Shown here one piece after another: positions 24,001 through 36,000 of a stretch of 64,000 bases of DNA. This DNA is from Ashinkailepas kermadecensis (taxonomy: Eukaryota; Arthropoda; Thecostraca; Neolepadidae): NCBI GenBank assembly GCA_034440615.1, contig JAOTOM010003920.1, forward strand, positions 62,001-126,000. Direction: 5' to 3'. The translations under genes were made by a program, and so were the position numbers. How positions within the stretch are numbered: position 1 is the stretch's first letter; every line of letters starts with the position of its first letter. Under the pieces are notes generated by a model, which saw only the letters and a program-made list of their open reading frames with translations, was not told the origin of the DNA and ran no database searches.

Positions 24001-27000
24001 ACTGTACGACGAGGAGTCCAAGGAGACAATCGCAGCTGGTATGGGAGAGCTACACCTCGAAATCTACTCCCAGGTGTGTACACACCGAAAAAAAACACGA
24101 GAAGGAGATCAGTGGAGAAGCCTAGGGAATGTATTTTAGCGGCGATTGATGTTTAGATAGAGCATGGGTACGGTGTCTACTTCAAAGTTAATTCACAGTA
24201 CAGCTATTTTTCTTCTCCATATCTCAATATAGCACGAACGAATTGCTGGGACGTATTGACATGTTTCTTGCTTGAGATCAGCTTCACGGCATAAGCATGC
24301 CAGTCATAGACCCATAGCGTATTTGCGGGCGACTTAGTAATCAAGGCGCGCCTACGTCGTGAAGTGAGCAATGTTACCTATGAGCCGACACGCCCCAAGG
24401 CCCTGAATTGTCACCATGCACATTGCCGACACGTCCCCAGGCCCTGAACTACCACCACACGCATATCCGACATGGCTCATAAATGAGATTAATCACTTGT
24501 AATTTTGCCTTATTCATTAGTCATCATATTAAGTGCTCGCAGATATACATGAAGACCATGAACGGTGACGGACGCTGCTGGAACTTGATGGTGGTGTGAC
24601 GATGACGTGGTTGCAGCGCATGGAGCGCGAGTACAACTGTCCTGTGGTGATGGGCGAGCCCAAGGTGGCCTACCGGGAAACGTTGCTGCAGCCATGCGAG
24701 TTCGACTACCAGCATAAGAAGCAGTCTGGCGGCGCCGGCCAGTACGGTCGGGTGGTCGGTGTGTTGGAGGTCAGTCCAACCTCCTGAATGGCCGACTATC
24801 GGCCAGTACGATCGGGTGATCGGTGTGTTGGAGGTCAGTCCAACCTCCTGAATGGCCGACTATCGGCCAGTACGATCGGGTGATCGGTGTGTTGGAGGTC
24901 AGTCCGACCTCCTGAATGGCCGACTATCGGCCAGTATGGGCGCAAAATGACCAATGCAGTCGACGCGCCCTAAAGCACAAATCCATCACCACTATCGGCC
25001 AGTACGGTCGGGTGGTTGGTGTGTAAGAGGTCAGTCCATGCTCCTGAATGGCGGACTCTCGGTAAGGGTTGTACAAATAGGCTGTTCGTGGATTTTTGCC
25101 AGATTTACTGGAAAGTGCAAGCTATGCGTCTGATGTCACAAGTTTGAAGAGTAAACCAAAAATAGTCCTCCTTATCCAATATTTTTTAGAAGCAAACACA
25201 AAATTGTCGATACAAATTTCGTAGCCATCCTCGTATAAGAAATGAAATCGGCGTTCAAGGATACCCTTGGAAACCTTGATTCAGTCATTTCTACTGTGTA
25301 AAATGTCGTATTTTGTCCTCGAGAGTGCCGGTAATGTGTACTGTCGGCACGTTTCATGTCATATCTTGTTGCCATGATCTGATATTGATGTGAAATTTTG
25401 CAACTATTAGAGGACACAATTCCTTATTGATTTATTCTTATTTTTTAAAGAAAAAATAGTCCGTTACGGAAATAGGCACGAGTGACTAGCCGTATTTAAC
25501 ATCTCCCTTCGACCTGGTGACAAAACCTAAGATCACTTCGCATTTATATTTGTTTTCGTTTATGCGATGTGCTTTTGCTTTTTACTGTATCGTCTAATAT
25601 CAGGACAGGTCTGTGGTTTGTTCTTGATAAATGTTTCAATGTACGACTAATACAGACGAGGTTATGACTTAATTTTGATCTGCTGTACCCAGTGTTGGAT
25701 TTTCACTTCTGGGTCTTGGACTGAGAGTGTATAATTATTGGGTTCGGTAAAATATCGGAGTGTATGACATCGAGAAGCCATATAATAGTGTATAAATTTC
25801 CATAAACAAGAGTGCATAAATTTGCCGATATTGAATAAATAACATGAAGTCATATACCACGGCTCATTTTTCCACGCATTGAAATAGTACACGGTTTTCC
25901 CCAAATCGTAGTGACAGGTGAAAGGGAGTGCACAATTCCAACCTACTATCCATATGCAAGAAGGCACTCACTCACGAACACCACTCAAACGCTCCTGTAG
26001 TGTATATGTAGTGTCCGCCTGGAGGACTGGCTGATTAAGCCACAAATGTCTTAATTTGGAATCCCAGCACCACTCGGCTCCACCGTCAGGTCATCTGCAC
26101 CTTTCCAAGATCTGGTAAAGCTCGTCCACAGCCAAGGCAGGAAGTTCTTTGCTATGGTGTATTTTTTTATTTTTCCTGCGATGTCATGGACAAAAAATTT
26201 GTTTTGGATGATTCTGGTATTCTGGTTAGGTCCAATTATACTATGAATCATAATATATTTTATATATTATGCTAGGTTCTTAGTCTAGGTTAGGTCATTC
26301 TGTAAAAGAAAAAATTATTTATCTATTCATATGTAATTATATATGCAAAATAAAGTATATATTACAATCTAGGTAAAATGTGTTTCAATTTCAATTTCAA
26401 TTCTCCTTCAATTTGTAAAAAGAAATGCATGGAATCTTAATGTAAAAATAAGATGCAAACACTCATTTTTCTGCAAATGATTACTTTTCAGTTGGCAAAC
26501 AAATACATGATCATTATCTTCATGCTGCACATATAGCACATTGTGTATTATTATCTGTACCCGGTGTGTCAGACGTGATAAAGAAGTTGAACACTTCATA
26601 CACTCAATTTAATACCGACATCGAAGACCTTATGTTTCTGCCTTAATTCAACATTGATTTCCGAGAATGAATACTCGCAATCCGCAGCCGATGCAGGAAG
26701 TTCCTTGCAATGATGTATTATTTTATTTTTCATATGCTTGTCATGGCCCAACAATTTGCTTTGGACAATTCTAGTTTCCCAGTTGGGTTTGGTTATATAT
26801 TACCATATAATATACTTTATATATTACACTGTTATCTTAGTCTAGGTTAGGTTATTTTCATATTATGTATATATTCATATGTAATTTTTGAAGTCTTCAC
26901 CATAAGTAGGCCGTGTACTGCTTTCACGTCCTGTCGATTATTCGGGTTTTATGGCACATCAACTGCATTGGTTATACAGCACCCATAACTTGCATGTCCT

Positions 27001-30000
27001 CATTTCCGGTCACATTGTATATATCTGCATAGGTAAGTTTAGTAATAATATCTACTAAACTTCCAAGGATGTGGTGATTCTCCAGCATATGCAGTGTAAG
27101 AATGGCAGAGAACGTAGCATGATATAAAATATTTTATGTCATATTATAATCTAACCTAACAGGACAACCAGAATCATACAAAATAATTTTTCGGCCATCA
27201 GCAAATTTAGAAAAAAATACAGCATCGCAAGGACCTTCCGGTCTTGGCCGAGGACGCATGTGGTTCTCGGAAATCAATGTCAAATTAAGGCAGAAACATG
27301 AGGTGAAGTTAAGTTCTGTAAGTTAGATGGCAGATTATTAAATTGATTACATGAAGTGTTGAATTCTTCTTTATCAAGTCTAACACAAATAATATATGCA
27401 TAAAATAATTAATATAATATATGCAAAATAAAATAATACAGCATCACAAGGAACTTCCAGCCTTGGCTGCGGACACATCAGGTTGCAAGTATTCATTCTT
27501 GGAAATGAATGTCCAATTAAAGCAGAAACATTAGGATTTTGATGTCGGAGTATTAAATTGAGTGCATGAAGTGTTTATTTTTTAAACATGTCTGACACAC
27601 CAGGTATGGATAGTTATACATGTGCTATATTGCAGTGAAGATTATGATCAGGTATTTGTTTGCCAACTCAAACGTAATCATTTGCAGAGAAAATTAGTTG
27701 TCTAATCATCATTTTTGTTAAAACCCTGTATTAGTTAGTTAGTTATTTGGGTTTTAGGGCACATCAACTGCATTGGTTATACAGCGCCCATAAAAACCCT
27801 GTATTAAAATGTATTCAAAAAGTTAGTCCAATTTTACCCAGGTCAACATTTACTGGCAGGGGAAATGGGATATCCAAACACTTCGATTTCTTGTTTTTTT
27901 TGCTGGTTATTGAAGTCCTGAAATTGTTCGTCGGGGCCATCATTTTTTCATATTCGCCTCCAATCCTACACAGCTTCTGCTGTGCTACAGTGGCTTACAC
28001 AATTATTACGCTCTCTTTGCATGACGATCAAGCAAGGCTTACAATAAAATTAAAAAAAATTGGGTCTTAAACGTCTATGCCATTGGAGTATCAAGTTATC
28101 AACCCATGTGACAAGGCATGTGGTAATAGAAACCACCACTAACCTGTCCAGGTCATTTGCATTGCGTTCACCATGTCACGATTGACAACAAAGAGCTTGC
28201 CCTGGGAGAGAACAAAGAGCTACACTACCATCTCTTCGCAACTCCAGACTAACGAGAATAACTGGAATTTACAACGCTAACAGGGAACACAATACGGCCA
28301 CTACCCGAACTGTCACATCAGTAGCAACCGCTTTTCTTTCAATTCGCAACCAGACAAAAAAAATAGCGAGATCAATCCGACACGACCTCACCTCACGAGC
28401 ACGAGACACAGAAGATACCGCACACGGCGGAAATAACACGATGAGGGGCAGAGAGGGCAGCGGAAATTATGACCCAATTAGCAAACCACACTATGACGTA
28501 CACAAAATATAATGGGGAATTATGACCTACAAAAAGGCTCAAAATTGAAATGTGATAAAACCAATCCCGGAAAAAATTAGAGAAATAATATTTATTCTGA
28601 ATTCACATTGAGAAAAAAGTATATGTAGGCTAATCGGAGTAAGTTCACAAAGTCAATTTTTTTGGGGGGCGGTCTTGGAGGTTCTCCGTGTCCGAGTGGC
28701 ATAAACAGTACTTGTGTCACAAATACGTGGTGTTCCGAACCAACGCATGCCGTGAAAACAAAAGACACTGAAATTTCTGGTTGTTTGGGTGCCTATTTTG
28801 TCACAAAGTCCTAGCAGGTTTGGAGAACGTTTTGGACAGTTGTGGCCAATTTTCATACGTACATTGAAGTTGATATCTTTTGTGTATATGGGATAAGATT
28901 GCTTCAAACTTCAGAAATAAACCTTTTCTCCTTCGTCAGTTAATGTAGCACATCCCAATCTTTCAGAAATCATTAAAAATTAGAGTGTTTATTGTCTTTT
29001 TTCGCAGCGGTTTAAGTAGCTCCCGAAAGAGTGGCAGCTGCAGAGCCCTGATTCTCCCCCGTCCAAGAGCTTGTAAATTTATCAGACGACTCGGGCAGTG
29101 GTAGTTTCCCTTTAGTAGCCGTGAGACGCATGGAGCCGTCCTTCATTTGAGAAGGGATTACTTCGTGTTTTGAGTTTGGAAGCCCAGAGATGGGAATCTT
29201 GTGGTGAATGTAATTTGTGCGGTGCTTTCGTGTTGTGATTAGGTATTTGGATAATTAATGGGCCGGGAGGAAGGAAGTGAGGGTATTAACTGCTGTGGTG
29301 TGGTGTCGGCAGACGTAAGCAATTAGGCTCGATTGAGTTGTTGAAATTGAATGCCTCTCATTGCCGTTGGGTTGCAAGGATCAATCATGATCAAAGCATG
29401 ATGCCTTAGCTATGATAATGCCGTGCAATACATATATCGGGTGTACGGATATATTGCAGGGGTCTAGGTAGGTACCTGCCTAGGTAGGTACTACTTGTAC
29501 CTTTTATTTTATATTCTTGTTGATTTTATTTCATCATTTTGATTTTTAATTCATGGATTGTTTTTATTTTTATTTGATCCTGCGAATTTGTGGAATATGA
29601 TGTATTTTAATGTGATTAAGGCGATGCGACCACTCAGTTTCTCTGAAAATGATCACTTTTCAGTCTATATCCCACACTGAGTAGGTACCATGTTGTTTTG
29701 CCCTCCCACTTTTTTTTTAAAGTATGCAGTGGTCAAGCACAACTTGCACCTGCCAAGGTATTAAGAAATGTATTCCCTTCATGCCTCTAATCACATTTGT
29801 GTATGGACTACTCTAGTTTGCTTTCTGGTTCTGGCCTTTTATTCTTCTGAGCACTTTTCTTCTGGTCAGGGCATTTTTCATGAATGGAAAATGTACAAAT
29901 TAAGGCATAGATGTTTATTCATTCACTTATACCTATGGCGGGTGTACGGATATATTGCAGGGGTCTAGGTAGGTACCTGCCTAGGCAGGTACTACTTGTA

Positions 30001-33000
30001 CCTTTTATTTTCTATTCTTGTTGATTTTATTTCATCATTTTGATTTTTGATTCATGGATTGTTTTTATTTTTATTTGATCCTGTGAATTTGTGGAATATG
30101 ATGTATTTTAATGTGACTAAGGCGATGCGACCACTCAGTTTCTCTGAAAATGATCACTTTTCAGTCTATATCCCACACTGAGTAGGTGCCATGTTGTTTT
30201 GCCCTCCTACTTTTTTTAAAAAGTATGCAGTGGTCAAGCACAACTTGCACCTGCCAAGGTATTAAGAAATGTATTCCCTTCATGCCTCTAATCACATTTG
30301 TGTATGGACTACTGTAGTTTGCTTTCTGGTTCTGGCCTTTTATTTTTCTGAGCACTTTTCTTCTGGTCAGGGCATTTTTCATGAATGGAAAATGTACAAA
30401 TTAAGGCATAGATGTTTATTCATTCACTTGTACCAGACATGACAATGACATTGTACACACATAACTTGCACCATTTTATTAAACATATTCAATGTTGTTC
30501 AGGCTGCATGGGAATCACAACTTTGGCTTTCATTCTGTATGCTGGTAGGATGGCATTCTTCAAATCTCATGGGCATCTTATCTTCTGTTCTGCTCCTTGC
30601 ATTCTCTCTGAATGTTTCTGCAGCTCCGATGATCACCTGAAATAACAAATGTACATTATTCCAAATGATGTGGCCAAGTTGTGTCAAGGGCCCAAATGGT
30701 TATGCAAGATGATTACTAGAACTACAGTGGATCTCATTCTCACTGATAGCCATAGGTCACCATATAGCCCATGGTGCATGCTGCTCACATGAATATGCTG
30801 AACATATATGAACAGAGAACATGTTACTCAGACAATGTTCACAATTATCACCATTAATTGGTGGCAGAACTAGCTGGGATTGCTTGTTATGCATTAGTTG
30901 TTCATCTGATATTTGGCAATGTAAGGAGTGGATTTTTTTTGGGAGTGTATAATTCTTTGGACAGGCAAGTGTCCAAAAAATGACCATTTTTCCAACGCTG
31001 GCTGTACCTCCGTGACCGTAACACTGGATTTTTCATTTGTAAGAGAACGTGTGCTCGTCATGTGTCCCAAGATGGTCCAAATTTCACAGCGATATCGTGA
31101 ACGATTTGGGAGTTATATCAGCAAACCTCAGCGGAGTGGGTCAAATTACTCCCCCCTCCCCTCCCCTTTATCTTCCCCTCCCTTCTCCACGCACTGCGTG
31201 GGTTAACCATTCATATAGCCGATTGCAGACAATGCGTACGATCATGATCACGCGCGTGATTGCGCTCATTCAGATGTATATTGCACGTGCCTCCGTGATT
31301 GCGCTCATTCAGATGTATATTGCACGTGCCTCCGTGATTGCGCTCATTCAGATGTATATTGCACGTGCCTCCGTGATTGCGCTCATTCAGATGTATATTG
31401 CACGTGCCTCCTGGATTGCACTCATTCAGATGTGTATTGCACGTGCCTCCTGGATTGCGCTCATTCAGATGTGTATTGCACGTGCCTCCTGGATTGCGCT
31501 CATTCAGATATGTATTGCACGTGCCTCCTGGTCAGGTCCTTCCATATCATGCAAACAAATTGACATAGCTACAATTCACGCCTAGCTCTGACTTCGCGCG
31601 TAGGACTTCGCGACCAGAGAGATAGATGCCTGTGCACACACAGAGCGGGTAAATCAGTAAACGTTAGCCGGCCTGTTGTCGCTGATAGTTGACGTGAGGA
31701 GAGACGGCTCTGTACAACAGCTTGGCGACGTTAATTTTCAGTGGGGCGTCAGATATAAATGGAAATATCCAATGTTTGCTATCAAACATGGAACTAAATA
31801 TCGAAAGGTATATTTACAATTTGCGTGGAGTTTAATAATTCAATTTTCTCGTCGGCACTTAGCAACACTACAACTGAAATGGGCGAAATGAGCTTAGATT
31901 GCATGTTATCTATCATAGTTTTTTTAACAGGCAATTTACATGGCCAGTTAAATATGCAAGTAAAAAGGAGAAGATGAGTTACGAGCTGGATATGTTTTGC
32001 CAATAATCTGATGTGTAGGAAAGTTCCTATATCGGCTTGAGTGATAGTCTAATGAACTTCGCGTCTCGATAACCCCGGTTGTGAAAGCACCAATGTCCTT
32101 ACGGCTGCCTGTATTTGCACTGCAGCACTCGTACGATCACACGAGACAGACATACGGAGTACAGAACTTTCTTCTATGAAGGAAAGCCGTGATATTGCCT
32201 TTATATGAATTTAGAGGCCGAATTTAGATGGAAAGTTAGCGCGCGCCGGACCGTCCAGCACAGAGGTCCGGTCGCCTTGAGTGTCCAACCGCGACTCCTG
32301 CCGGGCGCGCGGCCGCTGGCGACGTCCGAAGTCCCCCGGTCGCTTATTGGTTGAGAACCTTAATAATAATTTAATACGCCCCCATCACGTCACATCCCTG
32401 TTCTGGAATGATCGAGTGCCTTCCAGACGGGGGAAGTTGGCCTGCATTAGTGACGGTAGCGATGTTACATTTACGTTATACTTTTACAATCTATAGGTTT
32501 ACGGGATTATTTCAATTACAGTTACGGGATAGCCAAAAGTATAATTTTATATGAACTCTGTTACAGATGTGTTCCATTCACGACGTAAATACTATTCCAA
32601 TTGTTATTTTCCCCTCAATTCTCTAATTGCTGACTCCTGGCTGTGGAAAATTCCTGTGTGAAAGATGACATGTTTTACCGTGTCAGGTGGCTCTTACCCT
32701 GTTGAACCGATACTACCACCCCCGCGAACTGCACGGTGACTGGCGAAGTGGAGTGTTGTGGTTCGTTCTCACTGGCATTTGAGGAGATACTCAACCCGGC
32801 CACGGAATGCCGATGTCGTTTGGCGGGTGAGCGGCCCACCTGTTCACCTTCTAGCTCAGTGGTCCACAGTCTGACGGCTGATGTTTGTTTACAGCCTTTA
32901 GGTGCAGCCAACAACACACAGGTGGAGTTCGTTGACCAGACTGTCGGTACCAACGTGCCCAAGCCGTTCATACCTGCCATTAAGAAGGGATTCATGAACA

Positions 33001-36000
33001 TGACAGAAAAAGGATCTCTGACAGGTGCGATGACTCCCTCTTGATACGTCTTGACAGACCTGTCGGACCTTAACATCTTCCACCCGTGGAAACTGTTGAG
33101 GCCAGAGAAGCTATTATATTGTTCTATGAATCGGTTGTATGACCTAAGGCCTATGACTAATGCACTTCGTCTTCCTTCCATGTCCGACGTCCGGTCGGTT
33201 AACTCTTTGACATGGTTATCAACACACAATAAAACATTCTCCTCGTGTGCTTCAAGTTTTGTACAGACTGAAAGACCCTGCGTAAGGCAGTCGATCCCTT
33301 TGAAGAAGAAAATGCAATCGCCTTATAATCCTCGTCCGTGTTCTATAGCTGGACACTGGAGAAATTTGGGGAGTTCGGATAGCTTCCGCTTGGAGCAAGT
33401 TTAGCGTTGGGCGTGTGGCGTACACGATATGTTTTAAATCAACGTCGCATGGCGTACACTAGATACCTTAGGCCCAAATCGCATTGTAGCCAAATCTGAA
33501 GAAAGATGCCGCGTTGCACCGCACTCTCTCACTGCCCCTTGTCCGCTGGCTGACCTGTGTCGGACATGTACCTGGTGTCTGCTGGCTGTCCGGTGTCGGA
33601 CAGGTATCTGGTGTCCGCTTGCTGTCCTGTGTCGGACAGGTACCTGGTGTTCGCTAGCTGTGCGGTGTCGGACAGGTACCTGGTGTCCGCTGGCTGTCCT
33701 GTGTCGGACAGGTATCTGGTGTCCGCTGGCTGTCCTGTGTCGGGCAAGGATCTGGTGTCCGCTGGCTGTCCTGTGTCGGACAGGTACCTGGTGTCCGCTG
33801 GGTGTCCTTGTCGGACAGGCACCGGGTGTCCGCTGGGTGTCCTGTGTCGGACAGGTAGCTGGTGTCCGCTGGCTGTCCTGTGTCGGACAGGTAGCTGGTG
33901 TCTGCTGGGTGTCTGGTGTCGGACAGGTAGCTGGTGTCTGCTGGCTGTCCTGTGTCGGACAGGTAGCTGGTGTCTGCTGGGTGTCTGGTGTCGGACAGGT
34001 AGCTGGTGTCTGCTGGCTGTCTGGTGTCGGACAGGTAGCTGGTGTCTGCTGGCTGTCCTGTGTCGGACAGGTAGCTGGTGTCTGCTGGATGTCTGGTGTC
34101 GGACAGGTAGCTGGTGTCTGCTGGCTGTCCTGTGTCGGACAGGCACCTGGTGTCTGCTGGGTGTCCGGTGTCGGACAGGCACCTGATGTGCGGTGTTCGC
34201 TAACCGGCACGTGTCCGCGCCAGGCCACAAGATCTCCGGCGTGCGGTTCCGGCTGTTGGACGGCGCCAGTCACATGGTCGACTCAAACGAGATCTCCTTC
34301 ATTCTGGCTGGCCAGGGCGCGGTCAAGGAAGGTGAGCCACGCGCCGCCACGTGACTCATGCGAGAGGTGATGAGAGGTGACGCTGAGCTCTCCTCGGCAG
34401 TTTCCTTGTCACGCACGTTCGAGGTGCTCATGTCTCTTCCTGATAAGGCGCACTAAAGGGCTGGATTCTGCTCCTCAACCTGGACGACCAAGTCGGCCAA
34501 TGGTGTGAAGAAGGCGGTAGGTGGAAGGCGATGGGAGCTTTCTGGGATGACGTCGGAATGGTGACAGGTCAAGGTTTATCGAGGCTAATTAGTGAGGGTG
34601 TGGGAGGTCAACGTACTCAAATCAGCCATTGTGAAGACCTTTAGTCCGACTCACACTGCTTTCACCGGTAATAGTAACTGTGTTATGGCGTTCCTGACAT
34701 CCCACGGATTTTTCGCGATCAGGGTGGTGTCAGGAGCGCAACTGACAGTGCCAGCCGCATAAAGGCATCGTGTCTCCCAGATTACAGTAGTCGATGTTGA
34801 CACCCCGGGCGGATATGATAACGTCGATCTCTATTTTAGCAAGACGTCTATTGAACAGCAGTCGAAAAATCGGCGCCTTGCGCGGCTTGGTTTTTTATTT
34901 ACATTTAGCTCCAAAAGGCGTTGAGGATGCAGGCGGATTTCACTTCCCTGACCTGACCTGGTCTGACCTCAGTGTATACCACCGGTAGGTGGAACGTGCC
35001 GATCAGACCTGGCGCTGATGCACCCGATGGTGGGTGGTGAGAGCCGACATGACTCGGCCTGACCCAGCGAAGGTGTACGTTAGCGGTCGGCGAGACACGC
35101 TAAAGCGACCTGACCTAATTTGGCTTTGCGTGACTGTAATGGTCGATGTAGAACTTGTCGGCCTGACCGTTGTGTACGCTAGTGACCCCTAAGGCGTGCT
35201 GATGTGACCTGGTCTGACCTGACCTGACCGCAGTGTACGCCAACGGCCGGTGGGACTACTGACCTGACCCCGATGTAGGCCAACTGCCGGTGGGACTACT
35301 GACCTGACCTGACCTGACCCCAGTGTACGCCAACGGCCGGTGGGACTACTGACCTGACCCCGGTGTAGGCCAACTGCCGGTGGGACTACTGACCTGACCT
35401 GACCTGACCTGACCTGACCTGACCTGACCCCAGTGTACGCCAACGGCCGGTGGGAGGTGCTGGAGCCGCTGATGTCGGTGGAGGTGTCTGCGCCGGCCGA
35501 GTTCCAGGGAGCCGTGCTTGGCCAGCTGAACCGGCGGGCAGGCGTCGTCCTCGGACAGGACAGCAACGAGGGCTGGTTCACCCTGTACGCCGAGGTACGC
35601 GCCCACGGCACCCCCGTCCTTGGACAGGACAGCAGCGAGGGCCGGTTCACTTTGTACGCCGAGGTACGCGCCCATGGCACCCCCGTCCTTGGACAGGACA
35701 GCAGCGAGGGCCGGTTCACCCTGTACGCCGAGGTACGCGCCCATGGCACCCCCGTCCTTGGACAGGACAGCAGCGAGGGCTGGTTCACCCTGTACGCCAA
35801 GGTACGGGCCTGCAGTACCCTCCGTCCCCGGGACATCCGGTGTGTTCACCTGAGGGCAGCCCTCGCCTCTTGACCGCGGCCGACTCGAACGCGAACCATG
35901 TGGCGTCTCGTCTCAGTCCGTCCAAAACCCGAAGCTTTAGTAGAACAGAGCACAATGAGAAACGATGTGTACCCGGCGTCGGATATTATACTTCCTTTTT

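Noticed and set aside
32240..32350. GC-rich patch as a promoter or CpG island of another gene
   Set aside because: Short, no downstream exon structure, and it lies within the e10-e11 intron.
33434..34370. Overlapping frames of over 200 codons on both strands
   Set aside because: By-product of a 36-bp unit without stops; only the e12 portion matches a known protein.
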